64,000 bases of DNA from CmP2 sp052084925 (lineage in GTDB: Bacteria; Actinomycetota; Actinomycetes; Actinomycetales; Micrococcaceae), in NCBI GenBank assembly GCA_052084925.1, contig JBQDEV010000001.1, forward strand, positions 383,054 to 447,053, written 5' to 3'. Made by a program: the position numbers and the translations under genes. Shown here in pieces: positions 1-8,588 of this stretch (its first letter is position 1; each line of letters starts with the position of its first letter). Below the pieces are notes generated by a model. It did not search any database and was not told the DNA's origin. It worked only from the letters and a program-made list of their open reading frames with translations.

Positions 1-819
1 CTCCGGAAGGCCAAACAACGTGGAGAAACCGACGGAGAGCAGCACCACGCCGATGCCCATCGAGGTGGCCACGCCAAACACGGTGCCCACCAGGGTAATG
101 ATGTCCAAGGTGTCGCCCAGCTTGCCGCGAACCCGCTTGCCCAGCAGCGGATACAGTGCGGCGCGCACGCTCAGCGGCATGCCCCAGCGGTAGGCGAAGT
201 ACCCCATCGCCATCCCCAGCAGCGCATACATCGACCAGCCGGCCACACCGTAGTGGAACATGGTCCACACCACCGCATCATTCGCAGCCTCCATCGTCTG
301 TCCCTCGCCGGTGGGCGGGGAGATGTACTGAGTGATGGGCCCGGTGACCGAGTAGAAGAGCATGTCGATGCCCACCCCGGCAGCGAACAGCATGGCCACC
401 CAGGTAAAGAGCTTGTACTGGGGTCGCGACTGGTCCGGCCCGAGCCGAACGCTGCCTTCCTTAGACAGCGCCACCCACAGCACGAAAACGATCACGATCG
501 TTACCGTGAGCACGTAGTACCACCCCAAATTCACGGCAATCCAGTCCACTACCGACTTCATGACGGTCGAGGCGTTGCCCGGGGCCACGATGGCCCAGGT
601 GGAGAACGCCAGAATGACCAGCGAGGAGATGATCAGCACCGATTTATTGACCTTCGGACCGTGACCGCCTGTCCCGAGGTCCTCCGCCAGCTTCACCGGC
701 CCCTTCGACATCTCGGTCGAGTCGATCGGAGGCTTATTCTCGTCGTTAGGCAAGGGACGACGGCGGGGCGTACCGCCGAATTGGCTCCGGTCGAAAGGCT
801 GGTCGGCTGATTGAGTCAT
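1..819 (-). CDS. betT: BCCT-family choline/betaine transporter (BetT-like), C-terminus off window
   Basis: Secondary transporter of the betaine-choline-carnitine family in the cytoplasmic membrane, importing choline or a betaine. Only the first 273 codons lie in the window; the rest continues past base 1. A soluble N-terminus of about 55 residues is followed by membrane helices. The stretch AAGVGIDMLFYSVTGPITQY, near residue 145, matches the conserved Gly-rich BCCT segment, and the GIDM form with PITQY is closer to BetT choline carriers than to BetP. The ATG at 819 follows AAGGA. The upstream region carries a CRP-like site and an inverted repeat. Substrate is inferred from family only; carnitine or glycine betaine remain possible. 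Confidence 0.82.
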   Translation of the reverse strand, partial: MTQSADQPFDRSQFGGTPRRRPLPNDENKPPIDSTEMSKGPVKLAEDLGTGGHGPKVNKSVLIISSLVILAFSTWAIVAPGNASTVMKSVVDWIAVNLGWYYVLTVTIVIVFVLWVALSKEGSVRLGPDQSRPQYKLFTWVAMLFAAGVGIDMLFYSVTGPITQYISPPTGEGQTMEAANDAVVWTMFHYGVAGWSMYALLGMAMGYFAYRWGMPLSVRAALYPLLGKRVRGKLGDTLDIITLVGTVFGVATSMGIGVVLLSVGFSTLFGLPE

Positions 820-878
820 AAATCCTTGTCCTTGGGTGCATCGCGGCCGCGCCGCACACCGGCAGCAAGGCCGAAAGC

Positions 879-912
879 GATTGTACAGCCATTTATCCGA
901 AAAAGTACAATC
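879..912 (-). promoter_or_regulatory. Inverted repeat GATTGTAC-N18-GTACAATC in the betT-like promoter
   Basis: Perfect 8-bp arms at 879-886 and 905-912, read directly. On the minus strand the proximal arm contains TACAAT, a good -10 hexamer about 60 bases before the ATG. The arms could be a dimeric repressor operator that overlaps the promoter. The regulator is unknown. Confidence 0.4.
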
Positions 913-929
913 CCTCAAAGACAATCTAC

Positions 930-945
930 AGTGATCTATTTCACA
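930..945. promoter_or_regulatory. Putative CRP/GlxR binding site
   Basis: AGTGATCTATTTCACA differs from the cAMP-receptor consensus TGTGA-N6-TCACA at one outer base. Its centre is about 65 bases upstream of the transcription start predicted from the TACAAT at 880-885, the spacing of a class I activator site. Function is inferred from the match alone. Confidence 0.5.
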
Positions 946-1179
946 GTATTTATTGACTTTCTTTATTTCGTTCATCGTGAGTGTTTCTTGACGACGACGA
1001 ACCACCCGACGCCCAGCCCCGTGATCTCAACCCAGCGAGCGCGCCGCCAGGACCGTGGCGTCAGCGCCCCACAGTTCGATACACCCAGCCGCCAAGACAA
1101 CCCCGACCCAAAATTATTTCAAGACATGAAGTATCTCCGGTATTTGTTCACCGGCACCTTGCCAGCATCAGCCCGAGGC

Positions 1180-1605
1180 TCACGACGACGGCGGCCCCGA
1201 CATGATCCGCAGGCCGGGTTTGCGCTGGTGCACCGTGAGATAGCAGAGCCCCTGGTCTCCCGCCTGAAACCCCCGCGTCGAGTGCCGAGGCAGCCACACG
1301 ATGTCGCCCTCGACCAGCGCCACCTCCGCCGGTTCGTCGTCGATGTGCGTCAGCAGCACCCCCGCCCCGCGCAGCACCGTGATCAGCACGTCCAGCTCCG
1401 GCCCTGCGTGCGCCGCGATGGCGTCCCCCGGAGGCAGCACGATCACGTTGGAATCCAAATCCCGAGCGGGCCGGTCGAGGTTCCACGCCGCCCCGCCCTG
1501 GGGAGTCACGGCATTCGCCGCCTCCCGGTCATCCATGAGCTTCTTCGCATTCGTCAGCACCTCAGGAGTTTCGGTCGTTTCGGGACCTTCAGGGATCAAA
1601 GCCAT
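1180..1605 (-). CDS. Cupin-domain protein
   Basis: 141-residue cytosolic protein with one cupin barrel. The segments PPGDAIAAHAGPELDVLITVLRG and VALVEGDIVWLPRHSTRGF (residues about 58-80 and 94-112) correspond to the two conserved cupin motifs. The usual metal-binding His pattern is only partly kept, so a binding rather than enzymatic role is possible. The ATG follows a TAGGGT box with a 6-nt gap, pointing to a leaderless mRNA. It is divergent from the SRPBCC gene, 36 bases away. Ligand unknown. Confidence 0.7.
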   Translation of the reverse strand: MALIPEGPETTETPEVLTNAKKLMDDREAANAVTPQGGAAWNLDRPARDLDSNVIVLPPGDAIAAHAGPELDVLITVLRGAGVLLTHIDDEPAEVALVEGDIVWLPRHSTRGFQAGDQGLCYLTVHQRKPGLRIMSGPPSS

Positions 1606-1611
1606 ATCTGA

Positions 1612-1617
1612 ACCCTA
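1612..1617 (-). promoter_or_regulatory. -10 box of cupin gene (leaderless)
   Basis: TAGGGT on the minus strand lies 6 nt before the ATG, so the transcript should begin at or beside the start codon. Confidence 0.5.
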
Positions 1618-1629
1618 GCCTCCACCCCC

Positions 1630-1635
1630 TAGACT
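1630..1635 (+). promoter_or_regulatory. -10 box of SRPBCC gene (leaderless)
   Basis: TAGACT lies 6 nt before the ATG at 1642. This spacing supports that upstream start over the internal Met near residue 45. Confidence 0.55.
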
Positions 1636-1641
1636 GGCTCC

Positions 1642-2229
1642 ATGCCTGACACCGACGACCGCGCGTCCGACCACGAGCACGAACCCGAGCACGAGCACCG
1701 CATCAATCCCGACACGGGCCTGCCCCAGACCTCACCCCAGGCCGCCTGGCCCGAGCGGGTGGAGGCCGGGTCCATGGCGATCAGTTACGCGATCACCGTG
1801 AACGCCAACGCCGACGAGTTGTGGCGCCTCCTCGCCGACCCGCACCGTCACCACGAGGTCGACGGCTCCGGCACCGTGAAGCCGAAAGTCACTGGCCCGC
1901 ACCAGCTCAGCGTGGGCGACGAGTTCTCGGTGCACATGGTGATGTACCGGGTGCCCTACGTGATGAAGCTGGTCACCACCGCCGCCGAGCCCGGCCGTCT
2001 CATCGAGTGGAAGCACCCGGGCGGGCACCGCTGGCGCTGGGAGTTCGAAACGCTCGACAACGACACCAACGACGCCGAGACCACCCCCCGCACCCGGGTG
2101 ACCGAGACCTTCGACTACAGGCGGGTGAAGCCCGTGGTGGCCCGCGGCTACCGACTGCTGCGCCGCACCAACGAGAACGACAAAGGCATCCGCTCCTCGC
2201 TCACCCGCCTGGCCGGTCGCTACCTCTAG
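1642..2229 (+). CDS. SRPBCC-family (START/polyketide-cyclase-like) protein
   Basis: 195 residues. The SRPBCC fold begins near residue 45 with AISYAITVNANADELWRLLADPHRHHEVDGSG, the typical first strand and helix of this ligand-binding fold, and ends near residue 175 with a basic tail. A His/Glu-rich acidic N-terminal extension of about 40 residues (DDRASDHEHEPEHEHR) precedes it and is unusual. The family binds hydrophobic ligands; no substrate can be assigned. It converges with the response regulator, leaving 34 bases between them. Confidence 0.72.
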   Translation: MPDTDDRASDHEHEPEHEHRINPDTGLPQTSPQAAWPERVEAGSMAISYAITVNANADELWRLLADPHRHHEVDGSGTVKPKVTGPHQLSVGDEFSVHMVMYRVPYVMKLVTTAAEPGRLIEWKHPGGHRWRWEFETLDNDTNDAETTPRTRVTETFDYRRVKPVVARGYRLLRRTNENDKGIRSSLTRLAGRYL

Positions 2230-2263
2230 CGTTGTGCCGGATCAGCACCTGGTCAGCACCGGC

Positions 2264-2941
2264 TCACCGCAGCAGTCCGAGTCGCAGAGCGCGCAGCACT
2301 GCATTCGTCCGGTCGCGGGCGCCGAGCTTGAGCAGGATCGCCGACACGTGGTTCTTCACGGTGCCCTCGGCCAGGAACAGCACCCCCGCAATATCCCGGT
2401 TGCCGTATCCCTCGGCCATCAGCCGCAACACTTCGAGTTCCCGGTCGGTGAGTTCGGCCGCCGGCCCGACGTCGTGAGCGCCCGTTCGCGTATCCGGAAG
2501 TTCCCGCAGCGCCCGTAGCATCCGGTCGGTGATCGAGGGTGCGATGAACGTTCCGCCGGCGGCCAGGGTCTCTACGGCGCGGGTGAGCTGCTCAACGGTC
2601 ACATCCTTCAGCAGATAGCCGCGCGCCCCGGACCGCAGCGCCTGGAGCACCAGCGTGTCGTCGTCGAAGGTGGTGAGCACCAGTACCGGCAGCACCGGCT
2701 TCCCTTCGTGCTCCGCCCCGCCCTGTTCCCTCTCCGCCAGCTGTTCCAGCGTCCAGATCCCGTCGTAGCGGGGCATCCGCAGGTCCAGCAGCACCACGTC
2801 GGGGTGGGTCCGGTCGATCACGTCGAGGGCGACCTGACCGTCGTCGGCCTCGCCCACCACCTCGACGTCGGCGATGTCGAGCAGGGTGCGGATCCCCTGC
2901 CGCACCAGCGTCTGGTCGTCGACCACCACCACCCGCGTCAT
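2264..2941 (-). CDS. NarL/LuxR-family response regulator
   Basis: 225-residue DNA-binding response regulator. The receiver domain (about 1-125) has the phospho-acceptor Asp in VVLLDLRMPRYDG and the conserved Lys in LLKDVT. The LuxR-type HTH (about 155-220) is LTDRELEVLRLMAEG followed by NRDIAGVLFLAEGTVKNHV. Its ATG overlaps the stop of the sensor kinase gene (ATGA), so the two form a translationally coupled pair. Regulated genes are not evident; the adjacent PH-domain membrane genes may be in the same transcript. Confidence 0.92.
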   Translation of the reverse strand: MTRVVVVDDQTLVRQGIRTLLDIADVEVVGEADDGQVALDVIDRTHPDVVLLDLRMPRYDGIWTLEQLAEREQGGAEHEGKPVLPVLVLTTFDDDTLVLQALRSGARGYLLKDVTVEQLTRAVETLAAGGTFIAPSITDRMLRALRELPDTRTGAHDVGPAAELTDRELEVLRLMAEGYGNRDIAGVLFLAEGTVKNHVSAILLKLGARDRTNAVLRALRLGLLR

Positions 2942-4068
2942 CGCGCCGGCACCCGGGCTGTCACCCGGAACCCGCCTGCTCCGCCTGTTCCATCCACGCT
3001 CACACTGCCGCCGAGCGCCTCGAATCGCTCGCGCAGCCCGCGCAGCCCGTTGCCCGGCTCGGGATGCAGGTCCCCCACGCCGTCGTCCTCGGCGCGCAAC
3101 ACCGTCTCCAGTTCACTCCGCCCTTCCGAATCCTCCGCCGTCACGGCGATGCGCAGCCGTCGCGCCTGGGCGTGCCGCAGCGTGTTCGTCAGGATCTCCT
3201 GCACGCCGCGCACCAGGGCGGTCTGCTGGGGCTCATCCACCCGCACCGCCTCGTCCACCTCAATTGTGACGTCGAGGTCGGGCAGATCGCGGGCCATGCT
3301 GCGCAGCGCCTCCGTAAGGTCCGATGGCGTCTGGCGTAGCTCCCCCACCGTGGTGCGCACGCTGTCGAGCAGCTCGCGGGCCACCCGGTCGGCACGGTCA
3401 ATATGATCGACGGCGCGGTCGCCGCGGCGGTGCCGCGCCGCCTCCAGCTCGAGGGTGAGCACCGTGAGCTGGTGCCCCATCGTGTCGTGCAGTTCGCGGG
3501 AGATCCGCAGCCGCTCCTCGGTCCGCGTGGATTCCGAGAGCAGCACCGTGGCCGCGCGCAGCTCCACATGCGCCTCGGCGAGCTGCTGCCGCAGCGCCAT
3601 CTCCCGCATCAAGGTGGCCGAGCTGAGCACCGTGGCCGCCTGAATGAGCAGGTAGAACCCAAGCAGCAGCCACCCCTCCAGCAGTGGGAAGCCGAACAGC
3701 AGCGACCCCGCCCCGAGCACCGCACAGTTCGCGACAATCAGCAGTGCGGATCCCCACAGCGGCACCTGCCCCACACTGACGGCGGCCGTGATCACCAGCA
3801 GAATCGGCACCAGCCCCATGCCCGGCAGCGTCAGTAACACCGCCCACGACACCACCACCGCCACCGCGAGTAGCACCCGCGCCGCCACCGGACGGTGACT
3901 CCAGCTCGCCGAGAGCCCCACGCACACCAGGTAGCCCAGGTACAGCACCACCCAGGCAGGTCGCGGCAGGAGGGGGTCGACGTACCCGAGCAACGCTGGC
4001 AGGCCCACCATGACGGCGACGACCACCATGGTCAGCCCCGCCCAGATCCCGGTCTTGGTTTCCCGCAT
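2938..4068 (-). CDS. Sensor histidine kinase (HisKA_3 type)
   Basis: 376-residue membrane sensor kinase partnering the downstream NarL-type regulator. About five hydrophobic segments fill residues 8-150. The HisKA_3 H-box ISRELHDTMGHQLTVL carries the phosphorylated His, and the HATPase domain has DDGVGD and GNGLRGLRERFEALGG. I place the start at 4068 (MRETKTGIW) rather than further upstream because a TAGACT -10 box sits 7 nt before it. The TAG of that box is also the stop codon of the PH-domain gene upstream, so the pair may be read both from its own promoter and by read-through. Confidence 0.9.
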   Translation of the reverse strand: MRETKTGIWAGLTMVVVAVMVGLPALLGYVDPLLPRPAWVVLYLGYLVCVGLSASWSHRPVAARVLLAVAVVVSWAVLLTLPGMGLVPILLVITAAVSVGQVPLWGSALLIVANCAVLGAGSLLFGFPLLEGWLLLGFYLLIQAATVLSSATLMREMALRQQLAEAHVELRAATVLLSESTRTEERLRISRELHDTMGHQLTVLTLELEAARHRRGDRAVDHIDRADRVARELLDSVRTTVGELRQTPSDLTEALRSMARDLPDLDVTIEVDEAVRVDEPQQTALVRGVQEILTNTLRHAQARRLRIAVTAEDSEGRSELETVLRAEDDGVGDLHPEPGNGLRGLRERFEALGGSVSVDGTGGAGGFRVTARVPAR

Positions 4069-4075
4069 GGCTTCG

Positions 4076-4081
4076 AGTCTA
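4076..4081 (-). promoter_or_regulatory. -10 box of sensor kinase gene overlapping upstream stop codon
   Basis: TAGACT on the minus strand is 7 nt before the ATG. Its first three bases are the TAG stop of the preceding gene. Confidence 0.45.
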
Positions 4082-5695
4082 GGCCCGGCGCCCGGAAGCA
4101 CGGGCAGCAGGCTCAAGGAACGGTTCAAGAAGTCCCGGCGCCGCCTGCCGGGCCAGGTCGAGGCTGTCTCGCGCATCGACGTCGACGGCGTCGTACCGGC
4201 CGTCGCCCGCCGCGGTCATCGCGGCCACAGTGCGCAGTTTCAGTCGCCGCTGGAAGAGCGATTCGCGGATCATGATCGTGCTGACGGCGGAGCGTTGCAA
4301 CACCGCCGTCGTCCGATTCAGCGCCCCCGACCGGGTGATGAGATAGTCGTCGGTGAGCCGATGCCCCAGCGCCCGGTATCCGGCCACCGCCAGCAGCAGC
4401 CCGAGTACCCACACCCCGGCCGTCGTCCCGAACACCAGCGTCCAGTCCAGCCACGCTAGCTCCAGCACTGGTTCCAGCAGCACACCGACGGTCAACACGG
4501 CCAGCGCCACCATAGTGGCCCACACCAGACGACGACGCAGCGCCCGGACCGGATGCCTCCGCAGCCGCAGCGTCATCGGGTTCTCCCCACCGTCATCACC
4601 GCCATCTTCACCGCCGTCACCGCCGAGCACCTCGCCGGCCACCGCGCGCGCCCGCGACACCGGACCGCGGGGCAGCACCGCCGCCGGGTCCGCGAACGAC
4701 CACGCATCCAGGCCGGTGGTGATCACGTGCGTATCGCTCACGCCCATCCAGCGCCACAGCACCGGCTCGGTGATCGCCACCCCGCGCAGCCGATTCTCGT
4801 CGCGGTTCACCTCGCGGGTGGTGAACAGTCCCTTGCGCGTGCGCAGCATGGTGCCGTCGCGGCTGGGGACTCGGGCCAGTTCGAAGCCCCAGTTCTCGAT
4901 AACGTAGTTCACCCCCAGCCCGACCGCACCGAACGCGCCGACCGCGACGACGGCGATCGCCACCGTGGCCGGCACACCGATCGCCTCCCAATCCGCCAGC
5001 TGCATCACGAATCCCGCCAGATCGATGCCGACGGTGCTCAGCGCCCAAAGTCCGCCCCAGAGCACACCGAGGGCCAACACATACGCCCAGATGCTGAACA
5101 TGTTGTAGATGAACCAGCTCGGCTCGAACCGGGCGAGAACACGTCGCGGTGCTTCACCAGCAGCCGCCTGGGCCGGGTCTTCCGCCGTCACCGCCACCGG
5201 AGCATCGTTCAGCAACCGTTGCTGCAACTCCAGCGCATCTTCGCGACCGAGCGCGTCCAGGGAGAACGCCGATTCTCCAGCCGCCGATTGTTGTCCGGCG
5301 CCGATGGCCACCACTCGGAGCCGAGCCACGCGGTGACGCAGCTTCGCTTCGATGTCCACGCTGCGGATCCGGTCCCGCTGCACGGAGCGGTGCTTCCGCA
5401 CGAACAGCCCGGTCTTCAGCTCCACGTGCCGCGGCGACACCCGGAATCGGGTCACGGCCCAGCGCACGATGTCGGCGAGCGCGCCGAGCACCCCGAACGC
5501 TGCCAGCCCGATCAGCGGCCACAGTTGTCCCGCGCCTGCCTCAACGTCGAACACCAGGATCGCCACCAGGGCCGGGAGTAACGCGAGCACGCTGATCACC
5601 AGGTCGACCCAGATGATGCGGGGGCTGAGTCGCTGCCATCCGGAGGTCGCTCCGGTCGTCGCCGTCGTCATGCGGGTCGTCTCTGGGGCGCTCAT
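4079..5695 (-). CDS. Large PH-domain (bPH2, YdbT-like) membrane protein
   Basis: 538-residue membrane protein with repeated bacterial PH domains. Each repeat has the RFRVSPRHVELKTGLFVRKHRSVQRDRIRSVD-type pattern (residues about 80-115), with related copies near 255 and 460 (LTDDYLITRSGAL), separated by pairs of membrane helices. Paired YdbS/YdbT-type proteins form small operons in Gram-positive bacteria; their function is poorly known and a role in envelope stress or bacteriocin resistance has been suggested for some. Its ATG overlaps the stop of the smaller PH protein (ATGA). An upstream in-frame extension is rejected because it runs through that gene in another frame. Confidence 0.82.
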   Translation of the reverse strand: MSAPETTRMTTATTGATSGWQRLSPRIIWVDLVISVLALLPALVAILVFDVEAGAGQLWPLIGLAAFGVLGALADIVRWAVTRFRVSPRHVELKTGLFVRKHRSVQRDRIRSVDIEAKLRHRVARLRVVAIGAGQQSAAGESAFSLDALGREDALELQQRLLNDAPVAVTAEDPAQAAAGEAPRRVLARFEPSWFIYNMFSIWAYVLALGVLWGGLWALSTVGIDLAGFVMQLADWEAIGVPATVAIAVVAVGAFGAVGLGVNYVIENWGFELARVPSRDGTMLRTRKGLFTTREVNRDENRLRGVAITEPVLWRWMGVSDTHVITTGLDAWSFADPAAVLPRGPVSRARAVAGEVLGGDGGEDGGDDGGENPMTLRLRRHPVRALRRRLVWATMVALAVLTVGVLLEPVLELAWLDWTLVFGTTAGVWVLGLLLAVAGYRALGHRLTDDYLITRSGALNRTTAVLQRSAVSTIMIRESLFQRRLKLRTVAAMTAAGDGRYDAVDVDARDSLDLARQAAPGLLEPFLEPAARASGRRA

Positions 5696-6243
5696 GTCGC
5701 ATCTCCGGGGGTCTGCTGGGTGATCTGTGTCAGCTCTTCGGCCAAGCGGGTCGCCGTGGCGTGGTCCAGTCCGCCGATGTCGATGGCACCGTAGGAGGAA
5801 GCGGTGGTGACGCGTAGCGTGGCCAACCCCAGCATCTGCTCGATCGGGCCGCGCACCGCGTCCACCGTCTGCACACGCGACAGCGGCGCCGCCCGCCATT
5901 CCTGCACCACCCAGCCGCTGCGGGCGTAGACCGCTTCTCCGGTGGTCTCCCAGCGATGCACCCGGTAGCGCACCAGCGGTTCGACGACGACGGCGACCAC
6001 CAGCAGCAGCGTCGCCACGCCGATCGCGGCCAGCGTCCACGGCCGCCCGGCCTCCCACCAGAAGAAGACGACGACAGTCGCGGCGAGCAGCGGCACCATG
6101 AGGATCACCGACTGCAGCATCCACCAGCCGATGGCGCGGCGCTGGACCCGGTGCTCCGGTAGCCGCAATCGGAGCGCCACGCGCTGGTCATCGTGCTGAT
6201 CTTCGCGCGGGTGTCCTGAAACTGTGTCGGCAGTGGTGTTCAT
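5692..6243 (-). CDS. PH-domain (bPH2, YdbS-like) membrane protein
   Basis: 183 residues: two membrane helices near 40-85, then one bPH2 domain (VRYRVHRWETTGEAVYARSGWVVQEWRAAPLSRVQTVD, about 92-130). It is the first gene of a leftward unit PH-small, PH-large, kinase, regulator, with the first two start/stop codons overlapping. The ATG is preceded by TAGAGT with a 6-nt gap. Confidence 0.83.
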   Translation of the reverse strand: MNTTADTVSGHPREDQHDDQRVALRLRLPEHRVQRRAIGWWMLQSVILMVPLLAATVVVFFWWEAGRPWTLAAIGVATLLLVVAVVVEPLVRYRVHRWETTGEAVYARSGWVVQEWRAAPLSRVQTVDAVRGPIEQMLGLATLRVTTASSYGAIDIGGLDHATATRLAEELTQITQQTPGDAT

Positions 6244-6249
6244 GTTTTC

Positions 6250-6255
6250 ACTCTA
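6250..6255 (-). promoter_or_regulatory. -10 box of PH-domain operon (leaderless)
   Basis: TAGAGT on the minus strand, 6 nt before the ATG at 6243. Confidence 0.5.
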
Positions 6256-6311
6256 GGAATCCAAGCGCGCCCGCACAGGTGCCGCTGGTCATGCTTTCGT
6301 CGGTCGTGTCA

Positions 6312-8276
6312 TCATGCTTTCGCACCGGACCGCCAGTAGGTGTTGCGGCGCGGGGTCTGCCAGGGGTCATGGTAGATCGGCGCCCGGAAGTAGGGGACGT
6401 CGTCGATGAACTCGATCTGCCAGTCGCCGCGATCGGCCAGGGCATGGTCGTGTCGGCACAGCAGCACCCCATTGTTGACGGCGGTCGCTCCGCCCTCGCG
6501 CGCGGGTTGATGATGATGGGTCTGGCACCAGGAGATCGGCGCCGTGCAGCCCGGCGCCGCGCAGCCGCCATCGCGAGCCGCCACCGCCGCCCGGAGATGC
6601 CCGTCGAAGAACCGCTTTTTGGACCCGACATCGAGCACCTGGCCCGCGCCGCCGAGCACCACCGGCATCAGATTCGCCTCCACCAGCAGCTCTCGGAGGT
6701 GAGCGGGACGGATCGGCCCCGTGTACTGCCCCTCGGAGAGAAACAACTCAGCCTTCCGGTATGGTTCGATCACCGAGAGGTCGAATCCGGGCGGCAGCAG
6801 GTTCGCCGCGTGCGCCTGGCGCATCATCGTGGCGTAGTCCATGGTGACCATGGCCACCGGCCGGGTGGTGCCGTGGTCGGGGAGCTTATTCGACGGCGAG
6901 CGCAGTCCGGTGTGGAGCACCATGAGCACGGCATGCAGGGCCCGCTGGCCCCAGGCGCGCCGGTCCATGCCACCCACCGGGTCGCCCTCGGCATTCTCCG
7001 CGGCGGCCGTCTGACCTCCGGGGATCTCGGGGGCTTCGGTGCCGTCGTTGATGAACGGGGTCTCCCCCTCGAGAGTCCGACCGGCCGGGTTGTTCGCGGC
7101 CTGACAGATGGTCTCCATCAGCTCGTGGCTGGCGTCGTCGAGGCTCATCTCCCAGTCGTGGTTGCCGTCGCGATTCCGGCCACGGTACCGAATCCGACAC
7201 TTCTGCTCCCGATGCTCATCTTCGGGCAGCTCGCCATCGGGGTTGATGAGGTTCTCGGCCAGCTGACGCCAGCGCGCCGCGGCCTGGAAGAAATTGTCGT
7301 CGTCGAGATCGCGCGCGGACCCGGTGAGCAGCGCCTCGCCCTGTTTCAGCAGTGAATTCGCCTTGCCCCGGTCGTAGGAGACTTTTTCCGCGGTGTCAGC
7401 GGCCCCAGCCATCGAGATGATCACCGAGCGCAGGGCTCGCTCCGTGACCTCGCCCCGATGGAACGCCTGCGCCGCCGTCGACAGCAGGAAGTCCCGCGGG
7501 TTCGAGACATCATCGCGCGCCCCTTGGGCAGCATCTGCCGTGCCCATGCCGGCACCGTCTGCCGCAGCATCGCTTTCCGTCGTCACACCGGGATCACCCG
7601 CACCCTCAGCAGAATTCTCGACGGCGTGCGCAACGAGCAGCGCTCCGGCGGCGGGGTTCCGATACAGGCGGCGCGCCGTGTCGAGGCGCTGTGCGATCTC
7701 CTTGCCACCGACGTGGGTGAGATGACGCAGGTATGCAGTGTGGTGTTTGTACATCACCCGTCCGGCCGGCACCCCGAGGAACTCCGGCCGATCCGCCTCA
7801 TGGTTGAAGGTGTCCGCGACCAGCCCGGTGAGCCGGATCTGCAGGGCATCGACCCGGCGCGCCATCGACTCGACGGTGCGCACCGCCTGCGGCAGCGACG
7901 CCTCCGGATCTTCACAGTGATACGCGGGAATCCGCGTCGGCACCGTCTTCTCCGCAAAGGGATCATCCGCTGGAGTCTCGTCAGCGTCCGCACCGTGAGT
8001 AGCGGCACCGTCAGCGCTCCAGCCGGTACCCCAATCCTGGGCCGAGGGACCGGAGTAAGCCTCACGAAAGACGGCGAATTCCCGTAACGCTTCCGGATCC
8101 ACCAGCCGATCGGTGAGTTCCTGCAGCCCCACCGAGACCAACTCCAACAGTTCCGCGGTGGAGCGACCGCCCTGATCCCGAACCTCCGAGTCACGCGCAT
8201 TGGCGTCGCGCCCCGACCGCGGTTCCGGCGCGGAAGGCAGCGCGTCGTCACTCAAGGGCAATGCCGCCACGCTCAT
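6312..8276 (-). CDS. DUF222 / HNH endonuclease-signature protein
   Basis: 654-residue protein of the actinobacterial DUF222-HNH class (13E12-repeat type), often present in several copies per genome and thought to be mobile. The DUF222 region covers roughly residues 50-500 with Asp/Glu-rich inserts. The C-terminal HNH motif is CAAPGCTAPISWCQTHH with NNGVLLCRHDH (about 575-615), keeping the Cys and His residues expected for metal binding and catalysis. Start chosen at MSVAAL (8276), where GGAG lies 7 nt upstream; a TTG 39 bases further upstream is also possible. No inteins or inverted ends are visible. Biological role unknown. Confidence 0.85.
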   Translation of the reverse strand: MSVAALPLSDDALPSAPEPRSGRDANARDSEVRDQGGRSTAELLELVSVGLQELTDRLVDPEALREFAVFREAYSGPSAQDWGTGWSADGAATHGADADETPADDPFAEKTVPTRIPAYHCEDPEASLPQAVRTVESMARRVDALQIRLTGLVADTFNHEADRPEFLGVPAGRVMYKHHTAYLRHLTHVGGKEIAQRLDTARRLYRNPAAGALLVAHAVENSAEGAGDPGVTTESDAAADGAGMGTADAAQGARDDVSNPRDFLLSTAAQAFHRGEVTERALRSVIISMAGAADTAEKVSYDRGKANSLLKQGEALLTGSARDLDDDNFFQAAARWRQLAENLINPDGELPEDEHREQKCRIRYRGRNRDGNHDWEMSLDDASHELMETICQAANNPAGRTLEGETPFINDGTEAPEIPGGQTAAAENAEGDPVGGMDRRAWGQRALHAVLMVLHTGLRSPSNKLPDHGTTRPVAMVTMDYATMMRQAHAANLLPPGFDLSVIEPYRKAELFLSEGQYTGPIRPAHLRELLVEANLMPVVLGGAGQVLDVGSKKRFFDGHLRAAVAARDGGCAAPGCTAPISWCQTHHHQPAREGGATAVNNGVLLCRHDHALADRGDWQIEFIDDVPYFRAPIYHDPWQTPRRNTYWRSGAKA

Positions 8277-8588
8277 CACCTCGCTCCACGATGCCGTATC
8301 ACCATCGAACAACAAACGAGATCTTTGGAGATCTATCGTCAGCTATCCGTAATTCATACGTTCTATATCCAGGGTACACACATTCGCATTACGACACAAG
8401 TGGTCTCGAACATTTTTCGGACGCGGATTCAGAACAGCCAAATTCCGCGGCCCGACCTGGCACACAGCACAGGGCCCGGCCACCGCACACAGGCGGCAGC
8501 CGGGCCCTTGAACAGGCGGCGGAATCGCTCCCGACACCGTCGTCCGTCGTGATCAGTCGACGGTGTTCAACGCTCGATTAACACTCGA
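8277..8588. other. Intergenic region between HNH and alcohol dehydrogenase genes
   Basis: No gene seen. The half near the HNH gene is AT-rich and contains two AGATCT sites (8319-8324, 8329-8334) and is presumably its promoter. The other half holds the hairpin at 8471-8508. Confidence 0.55.
8471..8508 (-). terminator. Probable terminator hairpin after alcohol dehydrogenase gene
   Basis: Perfect 10-bp arms AGGGCCCGGC (8471-8480) and GCCGGGCCCT (8499-8508) with an 18-nt loop, about 80 bases beyond the dehydrogenase stop. There is no U-run, as is common in high-GC actinobacteria. Confidence 0.5.

Larger units (their letters stand above)
820..1179. other. Intergenic region upstream of betT-like gene
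   Basis: These 360 bases hold no convincing gene. The part from about 875 to 975 is AT-rich compared with its surroundings and contains a CRP-like palindrome and an 8-bp inverted repeat, so it is read as the control region of the leftward transporter gene. I see nothing recognisable between about 980 and 1179. Confidence 0.6.

Noticed and set aside
5696..6124. N-terminal extension of the large PH-domain protein
   Set aside because: It overlaps the small PH gene in another frame and is Arg/Gly-rich. The ATGA overlap at 5692-5695 gives a natural start.
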